A stretch of 64,000 nucleotides of DNA from Anaerobacillus arseniciselenatis (GTDB lineage Bacteria > Bacillota > Bacilli > Bacillales > Anaerobacillaceae), in NCBI RefSeq assembly GCF_001865995.1, contig NZ_MLQQ01000040.1, positions 62,001-126,000 on the forward strand. Direction: 5' to 3'. A model generated the notes under the pieces. That model saw nothing but the letters and a program-made list of their open reading frames with translations. It was not told where the DNA came from and ran no database searches. Every line of letters begins with the position of its first letter. The stretch's first letter is position 1. The translations under genes were made by a program, and so were the position numbers. Shown piece after piece: positions 25,054 to 33,827 of the stretch.

Positions 25054-26175
25054 CTATTCTAAATTTGCCTTTGCACATGCCTCTTTTATACTTTTAGGAA
25101 TATAGGCACAATATGGATCGCTCTCCAAATAATCCCCAGTTAAAGCAAACGCTCTAGCTCGTGATCCTCCACAAAGTTCTTTAAATTCGCATTCACCACA
25201 TTTTCCTTTTAATAGGCTTTTATTTCGCAATTCCTTTAATACTGGACTTTCACGATATATTTCTGGAAGCGGTGTTTCACGAACATTGCCACATTTAACT
25301 GGTAAAAAACCACTTGGATAAACGTCACCAATATGACTAATGAATATGAAGCCATCACCGTCGTTTACTCCTTTTGGAGCTCTTCCTAATGTATCCAGAC
25401 GCTTATTTCCCTCTACATTCCCTAAATTAAGCCTCTTCTTTTCTTGGAGAGCAACTCGGCGATAATGGGGTGCTTCAGTTGCTTTTACGTCATAAGGCAT
25501 CTCTTGCTGCATTTTAAATAACCACTTCATCACATCTTCATGTTCTTCAGCAGTAATCATATCTTTTTCCATTCCTCTACCTGTTGGAATTAAGAAAAAG
25601 ACACTCCACAATACAGCGTTCATTTCTTTTACTTTCTCTGCCATTGCTGGTAAATCATCTATATTATATTTTGATACGGTTGTATTAATTTGTATAGGAA
25701 TATCTAATTCCTTCAAATAGTCAATACCTTTCATCGTTAAATCGAATGAGCCACGAGTACCTCTAAAATGGTCGTGAATATCTGCTGTAGAGCCATCTAA
25801 ACTAAATGCCCAACGTGACAAGCCGACTTCTTTTGCTTGGTCGATTGCTTTTTTCGTTACTTTCGGTGTGGCACTCGGTGTCATAGAAACGGGCAATTTT
25901 TTTTCTTCTATCGCATATTTAGCCAATTCATACAAATCCGGCCTCATTAACGGATCTCCACCAGTAAAAACAAATAACGGGTTGTCCATTGTTGCAATTT
26001 CATCTATTAATTTTTTTCCTTCCTCAAAAGACAACTGTCTAGGATCAGCTTGATATTGTGCTTCCGCTCGACAGTGCAAACACTTTAGGGCGCATGCTCT
26101 TGTTACTTCCCAAATTACAATGAACGGATTTTCATCATAATTTCTTGGTTTCATTGATAAGAATGGGCGATTCAT
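25054..26175 (-). CDS. Radical SAM/SPASM protein (TIGR04053-like)
   Basis: 373-aa radical SAM enzyme. The cluster motif is CALKCLHC (C-x3-C-x2-C) near residue 30, followed by FVFTGGDPLMRPDL. A C-terminal SPASM-type cysteine set is visible in VKCGNVRETPL, KGKCGECEFKELCGG and DPYCAY. Related proteins include heme-modifying AhbD/NirJ enzymes and peptide-maturing enzymes, so substrate is open; no precursor peptide gene was found nearby. GGAGGAG precedes the ATG. An Fnr box at 26233-26248 with TATGAT at 26206-26211 points to anaerobic expression, which favours a heme or respiratory role by inference. Confidence 0.85.
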   Translation of the reverse strand: MNRPFLSMKPRNYDENPFIVIWEVTRACALKCLHCRAEAQYQADPRQLSFEEGKKLIDEIATMDNPLFVFTGGDPLMRPDLYELAKYAIEEKKLPVSMTPSATPKVTKKAIDQAKEVGLSRWAFSLDGSTADIHDHFRGTRGSFDLTMKGIDYLKELDIPIQINTTVSKYNIDDLPAMAEKVKEMNAVLWSVFFLIPTGRGMEKDMITAEEHEDVMKWLFKMQQEMPYDVKATEAPHYRRVALQEKKRLNLGNVEGNKRLDTLGRAPKGVNDGDGFIFISHIGDVYPSGFLPVKCGNVRETPLPEIYRESPVLKELRNKSLLKGKCGECEFKELCGGSRARAFALTGDYLESDPYCAYIPKSIKEACAKANLE

Positions 26176-26232
26176 AAAATCTCCTCCGTTCTATAATATG
26201 ACTTCATCATATGCTACATCGCCTTCATCCAC

Positions 26233-26248
26233 AGTGAGATAAATCACA
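26233..26248 (-). promoter_or_regulatory. Fnr box upstream of the radical SAM gene
   Basis: AGTGAGATAAATCACA matches 9 of 10 positions. TATGAT on the minus strand at 26206-26211 predicts a start near 26199, placing the box centre at about -41. Confidence 0.75.
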
Positions 26249-26346
26249 GCGCAATATAACTACATAAATTTGTAACAAGTCATAAGAAGAGTGCAGGCGC
26301 AAGATATAGACAGTTTTACGAATTTTCACACTTTCATATTTTAAGA

Positions 26347-26398
26347 AAAGGTGAGTAACCCTCTAAGTAAATTAATCACTTAAAAGTTCACTCACCTT
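26347..26398 (-). terminator. Terminator of the LpdD-like gene
   Basis: On the minus strand AAGGTGAGT pairs with ACTCACCTTTT, followed by TTCTT; six bases beyond the stop at 26404. Confidence 0.65.
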
Positions 26399-26403
26399 CG
26401 ATT

Positions 26404-26739
26404 TTATACCGTTTGTACATTTACAGCTTTTTGATCAGCCATCAAGTGGAAAAACTTATCCCATGTTTCATTAACAAGTTCTTCGATTTGATCTTTTGTT
26501 GCATTATCGATATGAATTCCACCTGTAATAACTGTTGTTTTTTGAAATGTATTACACCAAACTTTTGCCAAATCTATAAATAAACCTTCTTCTTTATGAT
26601 GCGGAAACCCGTAACTTACAACATTCACTTCATTTTCTTCATAAGTGGCTATAACTACAGCACCAATATGTGGCTTCGTCCCACCTGACACAACAATTAA
26701 ATTATCACTACCTACTCGTTTTAGTTCACAAGTGATCAA
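26404..26739 (-). CDS. LpdD-like small protein (prenylated-flavin chaperone type)
   Basis: 111 aa. Start TTG at 26737-26739, six nt after an AAAGGGGGGGG ribosome site; the ATG seven codons upstream overlaps that site. GGTKPHIGAVVIA, SYGFPHHKEEGLF and VITGGIHIDNATKDQI match my memory of the LpdD family, small partners of UbiD-type decarboxylases, but no UbiD or UbiX gene lies here. An Fnr box at 26802-26817 is appropriately placed. Its occurrence beside an Fnr-controlled radical SAM gene suggests an anaerobic cofactor or decarboxylation role; that is inference. Confidence 0.6.
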   Translation of the reverse strand: MITCELKRVGSDNLIVVSGGTKPHIGAVVIATYEENEVNVVSYGFPHHKEEGLFIDLAKVWCNTFQKTTVITGGIHIDNATKDQIEELVNETWDKFFHLMADQKAVNVQTV

Positions 26740-26801
26740 TGTTCCCCCCCCTTTAAACAAGTGGATTTGAATTCATATTAACAAAAACAAATCACAAAAA
26801 A

Positions 26802-26817
26802 TGTGAAGCACATCACA
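26802..26817 (-). promoter_or_regulatory. Consensus Fnr box upstream of the LpdD-like gene
   Basis: TGTGAAGCACATCACA is a perfect TGTGA-N6-TCACA match. TAATAT on the minus strand at 26775-26780 is a modest -10 with correct spacing. No suitable -10 was found in the direction of the Crp-family gene at 26994. Confidence 0.75.
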
Positions 26818-26993
26818 GTGAACTTATATACGAACTAAAAGTTTAAAAAAGACAAAATATAGACAAAATTTAATATTACCATTGTGCGAAATTTTTCATA
26901 TGAAATAACACCATTTTTATGTTATTTTATATAATAATTATACTTTTAAAGACGTATACAATATTATTGCACTTTTAAGGGAGCTGAGTGTAC

Positions 26994-27680
26994 ATGTCTA
27001 ACACTAGTTTTATTAATAATATACCAATCTTTTCAGCACTACCAACTGAACTAAGAAAACAATTGGCTGACATCATTCAAACGATTAAAACGACAAAAGG
27101 GGAAGTAATCTTTCGTGAATACGACCCAAGTGAAGCTATTTACTTTGTTAATGAGGGAAAAGTTAAAATTAGTAAAAGCACTCCAGAAGGAAAGGAAATT
27201 GTTTTAAGCATTCGAAAACAAGGAGAAATGTTTGCCGAAGTTGCTCTTTTCGGAAAAAAAGGAAGTACATATCCAGCTACTGCGACTTGTATTGAAAGTG
27301 GAAATGTTTCCTTTATAAAAAACGAAGATCTAGAAGCGTTTTTATTACAGCACCCTCAATTATCAATTTCAATGTTTAGAACATTATCAGAAAGATTGAT
27401 TATATCACAAGCAACACTTAGAGACGTTGCTTTATACGGGAAGTTTGGAGCCTTGGCAGCAACTTTAATCCGTTTAGCTGAAGAATACGGAACTGCTACT
27501 GATGAAGGAATTACCATTAAATTAAAACTTACTCACGAAGATTTAGGAAGTTTTTTTGGGGCAACGAGAGAAAGTGTAACAAGACTTATGAATCAATTGA
27601 AACAACAAAGAATTGTAACTAAAAAACAAGGGTATTTGATCATTCATGACATGGAATTGCTTAAGGAGTATAAAAACTAA
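26994..27680 (+). CDS. Crp/Fnr-family regulator without iron-sulfur cysteines
   Basis: 228 aa with cNMP-type barrel (about 15-125) and winged helix HEDLGSFFGATRESVTRLMNQL. Unlike the Fnr at 14411 it lacks the C-terminal CxxC-x4-C, so it probably senses something other than oxygen through an Fe-S cluster (cyclic nucleotide, heme/NO or redox are family options). ATG at 26994 or GTG at 26988 are both possible after AAGGGAG. Divergent from the LpdD-like gene. Its helix resembles that of Fnr (GATRESVTR versus GTTRESVNR), so the two may read similar sites. Confidence 0.85.
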   Translation: MSNTSFINNIPIFSALPTELRKQLADIIQTIKTTKGEVIFREYDPSEAIYFVNEGKVKISKSTPEGKEIVLSIRKQGEMFAEVALFGKKGSTYPATATCIESGNVSFIKNEDLEAFLLQHPQLSISMFRTLSERLIISQATLRDVALYGKFGALAATLIRLAEEYGTATDEGITIKLKLTHEDLGSFFGATRESVTRLMNQLKQQRIVTKKQGYLIIHDMELLKEYKN

Positions 27681-27710
27681 TTCAACTCTCTCTACAAAAT
27701 TTTATCGTTA

Positions 27711-27833
27711 AGTGAGTGAATTTCATAATTACCTTAATTGAGCAATATCAAACGATATGTAATTGCGAGCGGGTTAACGCAACTACATATCGTTTCTTAT
27801 GGCGATAATATTGAATGATGAAATTCATTAAAG
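27711..27833. mobile_element. MITE-like palindromic repeat, copy 2
   Basis: GAGTGAATTTCATAATTACC on the left, ATGAAATTCATTA on the right, with an internal TGTAATTGCGAGCG / CGCAACTACATA palindrome. Flanked by AAGT on both sides as a 4-bp duplication. Lies between the Crp-family gene and its terminator. Confidence 0.8.
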
Positions 27834-27838
27834 TAAAA

Positions 27839-27870
27839 AAAACTATCAAAAATTAGTTTTTGATAGTTTT
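27839..27870 (+). terminator. Terminator of the Crp-family gene
   Basis: A perfect 14-bp stem AAAACTATCAAAAA / TTTTTGATAGTTTT with a TTAG loop. A MITE copy has inserted between the stop codon (27680) and this hairpin. Confidence 0.8.
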
Positions 27871-28200
27871 AATACTTTATGTCCATAAGTTTTGGGGGTC
27901 AAATGAACAAAAAAGAAATGATTTCATGCATTTACATGTTATTTGGTTTTGGGCACTAAATAACATTGTTATTTGGCAATATTTGATTGTTTCCATTCTT
28001 TTTCTATCTACTTATTTTCTTTGTTATGTCGGTTTAATAAAGATGTAAGGCTATATCTATTTTATATTTTGGGCGAACATAAAGTAGATATTAACGCTTG
28101 CATTACCCTTTGTTAAACTTAATTTCATTTTAGCCATTGTTTGAATGTGTTTCTGTGACTAACATCACAAATGCCCGTTTTAAATTTATGAATACTTTGT
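27871..28200. other. Gene-poor stretch with an orphan consensus Fnr box
   Basis: TGTGACTAACATCACA at 28154-28169 is a perfect Fnr box. On the minus strand TAAAAT at 28127-28132 would be a well-placed -10, but no convincing gene follows. A short plus-strand reading frame (ATG 27903, GGGGGTC site, 18 codons) runs into hydrophobic sequence in another frame up to 28048, which could be a broken small membrane-protein gene. Confidence 0.4.
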
Positions 28201-28201
28201 G

Positions 28202-28327
28202 AACTGAGTCAATTTGATCATTACCTAAAATATCGCCATATCAAACGATATATAATTGCGAGCGATTTAATGCAACTACATATCGTTTCTTAATGGCGAT
28301 AATACTGAATGATAAATTCATTAAACT
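28202..28327. mobile_element. MITE-like palindromic repeat, copy 3
   Basis: A more diverged copy (GAGTCAATTTGATCATTACC at left, GATAAATTCATTA at right), still flanked by AACT on both sides. It ends seven bases before the argF stop codon on the minus strand. Confidence 0.75.
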
Positions 28328-28333
28328 ACAATA

Positions 28334-29305
28334 TCAATTACTCATTAATGCTACGAGAATTGCTTTTTGAACGTGTAAACGATTTTCAGCTTGATCGAAA
28401 ATATATGAATGAGATCCATCGATGATATCCGCTGTGACTTCTTCCTCTCGGTGAGCCGGTAAACAGTGAAGAAATATATAATCGTCTTTCGCATGTTGAA
28501 CTAAACGATTATTCACTTGGAAAGGCTTAAAGATTTCTAAACGATCGTTTGTTTCTTCTTCGTAGCCCATACTCGTCCATACGTCTGTGTAAATAACGTC
28601 AGCCCCATTCATTGCTTCTACAGGATCATTTGTTAATTGGAATGTCGCTTTCGTTTCTTGACATATTGATTCAACCTCATTTATGATCCACGGTTTCGGT
28701 TCATAGCCTTTTGGTGTAGCGATTGCAACATCCATACCAACTTTCGCACAAGCTATAAGTAATGAATGAGCGACATTATTGCCATCGCCAACATACACCG
28801 TCTTTATTCCTTTAAAGGTTCCTTTCGCCTCATAAATCGTCATAATATCCGCTAACGCTTGACATGGATGAAAATCATCTGTTAGTGCATTCACTACAGG
28901 AACCGTCGAATGTTTAGCTAACTCCTCGATAATTTCATGACCGTGCGTTCGAATCATAATCCCATCAACATATCTTGATAATACTTGAGCAGTATCTGAA
29001 ATCGGCTCTCCTCTTCCTAGCTGAGAGTCTTTAGAGCTTAAAAATAAAGCCGAACCTCCTAATTGACTCATTCCTACTTCAAAAGAAACTCTTGTTCTTG
29101 TTGACGATTTTTCAAATATCATTGCTAACGTTTTTCCTGCTAAGAAGGGGTGAGGAACCCCTTCTTTTTGATACTTCTTTAAAACAAGAGAAAAATCTAA
29201 CAACTCATTTATTTGTTCAGGTGAATAGTCTAATAGAGTAAGAAAATTCATTCCTTGATATTTTTGTACATTTAATCCTGATTGTGATACAGATGATACC
29301 GTCAA
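28334..29305 (-). CDS. argF: Ornithine carbamoyltransferase (ArgF)
   Basis: Converts ornithine plus carbamoyl phosphate to citrulline in arginine synthesis. 323 aa. Carbamoyl-phosphate loop SSTRTRVSFE, HPCQALAD, and ornithine motif FLHCLPAHRE are intact. TTG at 29303-29305 is preferred (AGGAAG nine nt upstream), giving MTVSSVSQSGLNVQ, which lines up with the N-terminus of the B. subtilis enzyme. Last gene of argCJBD-carAB-argF, 25 bp after carB. Confidence 0.95.
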   Translation of the reverse strand: MTVSSVSQSGLNVQKYQGMNFLTLLDYSPEQINELLDFSLVLKKYQKEGVPHPFLAGKTLAMIFEKSSTRTRVSFEVGMSQLGGSALFLSSKDSQLGRGEPISDTAQVLSRYVDGIMIRTHGHEIIEELAKHSTVPVVNALTDDFHPCQALADIMTIYEAKGTFKGIKTVYVGDGNNVAHSLLIACAKVGMDVAIATPKGYEPKPWIINEVESICQETKATFQLTNDPVEAMNGADVIYTDVWTSMGYEEETNDRLEIFKPFQVNNRLVQHAKDDYIFLHCLPAHREEEVTADIIDGSHSYIFDQAENRLHVQKAILVALMSN

Positions 29306-29330
29306 AAATCTCACTTCCTTTTGCGTTTAG

Positions 29331-32300
29331 TTAATTCGTTTGCTTCAAGCTAGTTTTGTATTTTTCATAGTTATCGAGCCAATCATCGATACACCTAAGA
29401 TTACTTTCGACTGTATTTAAACTTTTTACGATCTGAGCGAACGTAGATAGTTCCGTAATGACTGGTTTACGGTTCTTTAATGCTTCTTTCCTTTTCCACT
29501 TTGACTCTGAATCGTTACAAATATTTAAGTAACAAACCCCATTATCGTCTTCTAACCAACCTTGAAAAGAAACTGTATCGGACTCGACTACTTCATACTG
29601 CAAATCGATTAATTTTTCTTTTAACGTAGTAAATAATTCCATTTCCGTTTCATCTACTTCACAATAAATACTACCTTTTTTCTTAAATAACTCTGGAATA
29701 TCACGCTCTCCCCAAACGAAAGCCTTATAAAACGCTTCATCAATATTGTCACTAATTGAAATCAACTCACCTGTTGACTTCATTTCTGCCTCTAGCTTCG
29801 GGTCGAGATCTGGCAATTTAGAATGTGAAAACACAGGGGCTTTTACTGTGAAATACGATGGCTCAACTTGATAACCAACAGTCTCAACAATATCTTTCAG
29901 TTTTTCCCCTAAAAGAAGTTTCGTTGTTAAAGCAATCATATTCATTCCTGTAACTTTACTAAGGATCGGGACCGTTCTAGAAGCACGTGGATTTACCTCA
30001 AGTACAAACACTTCTTCTTTATATAAAACAAACTGAATATTAAAGACGCCTTTAAAATCCATACCTTTGGCTATTCGTTTCGTATATTCAACAATTGTTT
30101 CTTTATGAGAATTTTTAATATTGATTGGTGGTATAACAGAAAGGCTATCTCCGGAATGAACTCCCGCCTTCTCAATGTGTTCAAACATTCCTGGAATAAC
30201 CACGTCTTCGCCATCTGTTAAAGCATCCACTTCTAACTCTGTACCCGGGTAGTAGGCATCTAGTAAAATCGGAAACTTCACTTGATTAAATCCATTATTC
30301 ATATATTCAATCATTTCTTCACGATTATAGAAAGTCATCATTCCTTGACCACCGATGACGTAAGAAGGTCTGATTAATACCGGATAGCCAATTTCATCAG
30401 CCATATTCAGTAAACCAATCTCATCATAAGCAGTAACTCCTGGGATGTGAGGGACATTTACTTGATTCATAAACTGGTAAAAAAGATCTCGGTCTTCAAG
30501 CTTATCAATCGTATGATGATTCGTTCCTAGTAAAGGGACACCTGCTTCTTCTAAGCTTTTCACTAATGAAATCGCCGTTTGACCGCCAAGTTGAACGATG
30601 ACCCCTTCTGGTTTTTCTAGTTCAATAATGTTTAAGACATCTTCAGTTGTAATCGGTTCGAAATAAAGTCGATCAGCAATCTCATAATCTGTACTAACAG
30701 TCTCTGGGTTATTATTAATTAAAATAGCTTCATAGTTTTCATTTTTTAATGCTAGAACGCCGTGAACTGAACAATAATCAAATTCTATTCCTTGACCGAT
30801 TCGAATTGGCCCCGAACCGATAATAACCACTTTTTTCTTATTACTTTCTGTATCAACGTCTTGTTCGCCACTCCAGCTAGAATAGTAATAAGCAGTTTTC
30901 GCTACAAATTCAGCTGCACAAGTGTCAACCATCTTAAATGACGGCACAATATCAAACTCATGACGTTTGTTACGGATATCATCTAATGTTACTTTCCAAA
31001 CACTCGCTAACCATTCATCAGAAAATCCGTTAACTTTCAGGTTTTCAAGTTTTTTCTTTGATACAGTGGTCAGTGAAAGTTGTTTCACTTCATTTTCAAT
31101 TTCAATTAAAGACTTCCAACTTTTTAAATAGAAATAGTTAATTTTTGTTGCTTCATGTATTTCTTCGGTTGTTACGTTACGACGCAGCAATTCTAAAATA
31201 GCAAAAAAACGGAGGTCATCAGCTTCAGTGACACTTTCCCAAAGTTGTTGTAACGTAAACTTTTTTACTCTCTCCATCTCAAGCCCTAAAATACCTTTAA
31301 TATCTAAAGAACGGACCGCCTTTTGAAATGCCGATTCTAAATTTCTTTCGATCGCCATCACTTCTCCAGTTGCTTTCATCTGCGTCCCAAGCTTTCGATT
31401 GGCTTGAGGAAATTTATCGAATGGCCAACGTGGAAACTTCACGACACAATAATCTAAAGAAGGTTCAAAGCTGGCATACGTATGCTGTGTTACTGGATTT
31501 TGTAACTCATGTAAATGGTAGCCAAGGCTCAATTTAGCCGCAATTCGTGCAATCGGATACCCTGTAGCTTTCGAAGCTAGTGCACTTGATCTACTTACAC
31601 GAGGGTTTACTTCAATCAAATAATAATCTTTACTATACGGATCAAGAGCAAACTGTATATTACATCCTCCTACAATACCTAACGCTCTAATAATCTTCAC
31701 TGAAACAGAGCGTAACATCTGATATTCTACGTCTGTTAACGTTTGAGAAGGTGCGACGACAATCGAATCACCTGTATGAATACCAACCGGATCAATGTTT
31801 TCCATATTACAAACAGTTATACACGTATCGTTTGCGTCTCGCATTACTTCATATTCAATTTCTTTAAAACCAGCGATACTTTTTTCGATTAAACACTGGT
31901 TAATCGGACTAGCATTTAAGCCACCTTTAACAATGTTTTTAAGGGATTGTTCATCATGAACAATTCCTCCTCCTGCTCCTCCTAATGTATAAGCAGGGCG
32001 AATAATAATAGGAAACCCGACCTTTTTTGCAAAATTTAGCGCGGCATCAACCGTTTCAACAATTTCACTTTCTGGAACCGGCTCACCTAATTCATGCATT
32101 AGTGTTCGAAACTCCTCACGATCTTCACCTTTCTTAATCGATTCAATCGGAGTTCCAAGTAGTGGGACTCCATACTTTTCAATAATCCCTTGTTCGTGAA
32201 GTGCTAATGCTAAATTTAGGCCTGTTTGCCCACCTAAAGTTGCTAAAATTCCATCAGGCGACTCTTTTTGAATAATTTTTTCAACACTTTCTACTGTTAA

Positions 32301-32504
32301 TGGTTCAAAATAAACGACATCAGCACATGCCTTGTCAGTCATCACCGTTGCAGGATTATTATTGATGAGGATTACTTGACACCCTTCCTCCTTTAAAGCG
32401 AGACAAGCTTGAGTTCCTGCATAATCAAACTCAGCAGCTTGCCCGATCACGATTGGGCCTGAGCCAATTACTAATATTTTTTTTATATCATCACGTTTAG
32501 GCAT
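29331..32504 (-). CDS. carB: Carbamoyl-phosphate synthase large subunit, arginine type
   Basis: Makes carbamoyl phosphate from bicarbonate, ATP and glutamine-derived ammonia. 1057 aa with two homologous ATP-grasp halves, each opening with GSGPIxIGQxxEFDYxxxxxxxAL (near residues 14 and 565), plus the oligomerisation region between and a shorter regulatory domain at the C-terminus. Operon position between carA and argF marks it as the arginine-dedicated enzyme rather than the pyrimidine PyrAB. Its start overlaps carA by 8 bp. Confidence 0.96.
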   Translation of the reverse strand: MPKRDDIKKILVIGSGPIVIGQAAEFDYAGTQACLALKEEGCQVILINNNPATVMTDKACADVVYFEPLTVESVEKIIQKESPDGILATLGGQTGLNLALALHEQGIIEKYGVPLLGTPIESIKKGEDREEFRTLMHELGEPVPESEIVETVDAALNFAKKVGFPIIIRPAYTLGGAGGGIVHDEQSLKNIVKGGLNASPINQCLIEKSIAGFKEIEYEVMRDANDTCITVCNMENIDPVGIHTGDSIVVAPSQTLTDVEYQMLRSVSVKIIRALGIVGGCNIQFALDPYSKDYYLIEVNPRVSRSSALASKATGYPIARIAAKLSLGYHLHELQNPVTQHTYASFEPSLDYCVVKFPRWPFDKFPQANRKLGTQMKATGEVMAIERNLESAFQKAVRSLDIKGILGLEMERVKKFTLQQLWESVTEADDLRFFAILELLRRNVTTEEIHEATKINYFYLKSWKSLIEIENEVKQLSLTTVSKKKLENLKVNGFSDEWLASVWKVTLDDIRNKRHEFDIVPSFKMVDTCAAEFVAKTAYYYSSWSGEQDVDTESNKKKVVIIGSGPIRIGQGIEFDYCSVHGVLALKNENYEAILINNNPETVSTDYEIADRLYFEPITTEDVLNIIELEKPEGVIVQLGGQTAISLVKSLEEAGVPLLGTNHHTIDKLEDRDLFYQFMNQVNVPHIPGVTAYDEIGLLNMADEIGYPVLIRPSYVIGGQGMMTFYNREEMIEYMNNGFNQVKFPILLDAYYPGTELEVDALTDGEDVVIPGMFEHIEKAGVHSGDSLSVIPPINIKNSHKETIVEYTKRIAKGMDFKGVFNIQFVLYKEEVFVLEVNPRASRTVPILSKVTGMNMIALTTKLLLGEKLKDIVETVGYQVEPSYFTVKAPVFSHSKLPDLDPKLEAEMKSTGELISISDNIDEAFYKAFVWGERDIPELFKKKGSIYCEVDETEMELFTTLKEKLIDLQYEVVESDTVSFQGWLEDDNGVCYLNICNDSESKWKRKEALKNRKPVITELSTFAQIVKSLNTVESNLRCIDDWLDNYEKYKTSLKQTN

Positions 32505-33576
32505 AAATTTTCTCGCTCCTCTTGCTACTCATATCAGTTAAAAAGCAGTGAAATATCTCTTCTGAATCAGATGGACCAGGATGGGCCTCTGGATGAAATT
32601 GTACAGAAGTGATTGGATATTGCTGATGTGATATTCCTTCAACTGATCGATCATTTATATTAATATAGCGTGGTGAAAACCCTGTTTCCTCTAAGCTATC
32701 TTCCGTTACTACATAACTGTGATTTTGCGATGTCATATACACTTTTTTCGTTAATAAATCTTGAACTGGCTGATTAGCTCCTCGGTGTCCAAAGCGGAGC
32801 TTTTCAGTGTCGCCACCGAAGGCAAGTGCCAATAATTGATGACCTAAACAAATTCCCATCGTCGGGTACGTGCTCGCTAACTTTTTAATCGTGCCTAGTA
32901 AATGTACTAGCTTTTTCGGATTACCTGGGCCGTTAGATAAAAATACTCCATCTGGTTTTAAGTTTGCAATCGTACCTTCGTCTGTATTAAATGGAACAAC
33001 TGTTACTTTACAACCTAGCGTTAAAAGCGACGATAAAATCGATTTTTTATAACCAAAATCAACCATTACTACGTGATAATCGCCGTCACCAAACGTCTCA
33101 ATTTTAGTAGTTGATACTTCCTCAACAAGATTTCTCGTACCTATCATAGGTTTATTTGAAAAGTCTACGGTATCAATGTTGGTAGTGATAATAGCCCCCA
33201 TATCACCTAACTCTCGAATTCGTTTTACAACGGCTCTCGTATCAACGCCTAAAAGAATAGGTAGTGAAGTTTTTTCTGCATATTCCTTTAAAGATTCTAT
33301 CGCTTCATAATGGTAACCTTCGTTTCTACAACCTTGCATAATTAAAGCTGAAGCTTGAGGAGCAATACTCTCTTGATCAATACCGTTGATCCCGTAATTA
33401 CCTATTAACGGATATGTGAAAACGACAATTTGCCCTTTAAACGAAGGATCTGTCATTACCTCTTCATAACCTGTCATCCCTGTGAAAAAGACAACTTCAC
33501 CGTAAACTTCCTTGTCGTTACCTAATAACTCCCCTTCAAAAAACTCACCCGTCGATAAAACTATATAACCTTTCAC
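32497..33576 (-). CDS. carA: Carbamoyl-phosphate synthase small (glutaminase) subunit
   Basis: Supplies ammonia from glutamine to CarB. 359 aa; class I amidotransferase nucleophile in GICLGHQLLALAFGG and the His-Glu pair in SVQFHPEAHPG. GTG start at 33574-33576 after AAGGAGG. Two ARG-box-like dyads lie 64-100 bp upstream, between carA and argD, together with a MITE, so carAB-argF may have its own arginine-regulated promoter. Confidence 0.96.
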   Translation of the reverse strand: MKGYIVLSTGEFFEGELLGNDKEVYGEVVFFTGMTGYEEVMTDPSFKGQIVVFTYPLIGNYGINGIDQESIAPQASALIMQGCRNEGYHYEAIESLKEYAEKTSLPILLGVDTRAVVKRIRELGDMGAIITTNIDTVDFSNKPMIGTRNLVEEVSTTKIETFGDGDYHVVMVDFGYKKSILSSLLTLGCKVTVVPFNTDEGTIANLKPDGVFLSNGPGNPKKLVHLLGTIKKLASTYPTMGICLGHQLLALAFGGDTEKLRFGHRGANQPVQDLLTKKVYMTSQNHSYVVTEDSLEETGFSPRYININDRSVEGISHQQYPITSVQFHPEAHPGPSDSEEIFHCFLTDMSSKRSEKIYA

Positions 33577-33639
33577 ATATATTCCTCCTTATAAAAAGCG
33601 TAACGTACTGTAATCACCCGTTTTTACCAAAATTCCAAG

Positions 33640-33675
33640 TTGAATAATAATTATTTATATTGAATTTTTATTCAA
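33640..33675 (-). promoter_or_regulatory. Tandem ARG boxes upstream of carA
   Basis: TTGAATTTTTATTCAA at 33660-33675 is a perfect dyad close to the ArgR/AhrC consensus. TTGAATAATAATTATT at 33640-33655 is a second, weaker one. Paired boxes are the usual target of hexameric ArgR/AhrC. Confidence 0.7.
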
Positions 33676-33696
33676 CAGTCACTAAAAAAATTTAAA

Positions 33697-33827
33697 TTAC
33701 TTTAATGAATTTCATAATTCATGATTCTCGCCACTAAGATCAATATATAGTTGCGTCAAAACCATTCGCAAACTATATATTGCATGATGGGGCTCATTTT
33801 TGGTAATTATGGAATTTTCACTCACTT
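33697..33827. mobile_element. MITE-like palindromic repeat, copy 4
   Basis: TAATGAATTTCATAATTCAT at left and AATTATGGAATTTTCACTC at right, flanked by ACTT on both sides. The right end supplies the final Glu codon and TGA stop of argD (AGT GAG TGA read on the minus strand). Confidence 0.8.

Noticed and set aside
26802-26817. Fnr box as regulator of the Crp-family gene at 26994
   Set aside because: No -10 hexamer at usable distance on the plus strand; spacing fits the minus-strand gene instead.
27860-28048. 62-codon hydrophobic plus-strand frame
   Set aside because: Its start lies inside the terminator hairpin and has no ribosome site; the better-initiated frame at 27903 stops after 18 codons. 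Kept only as a possible broken gene.
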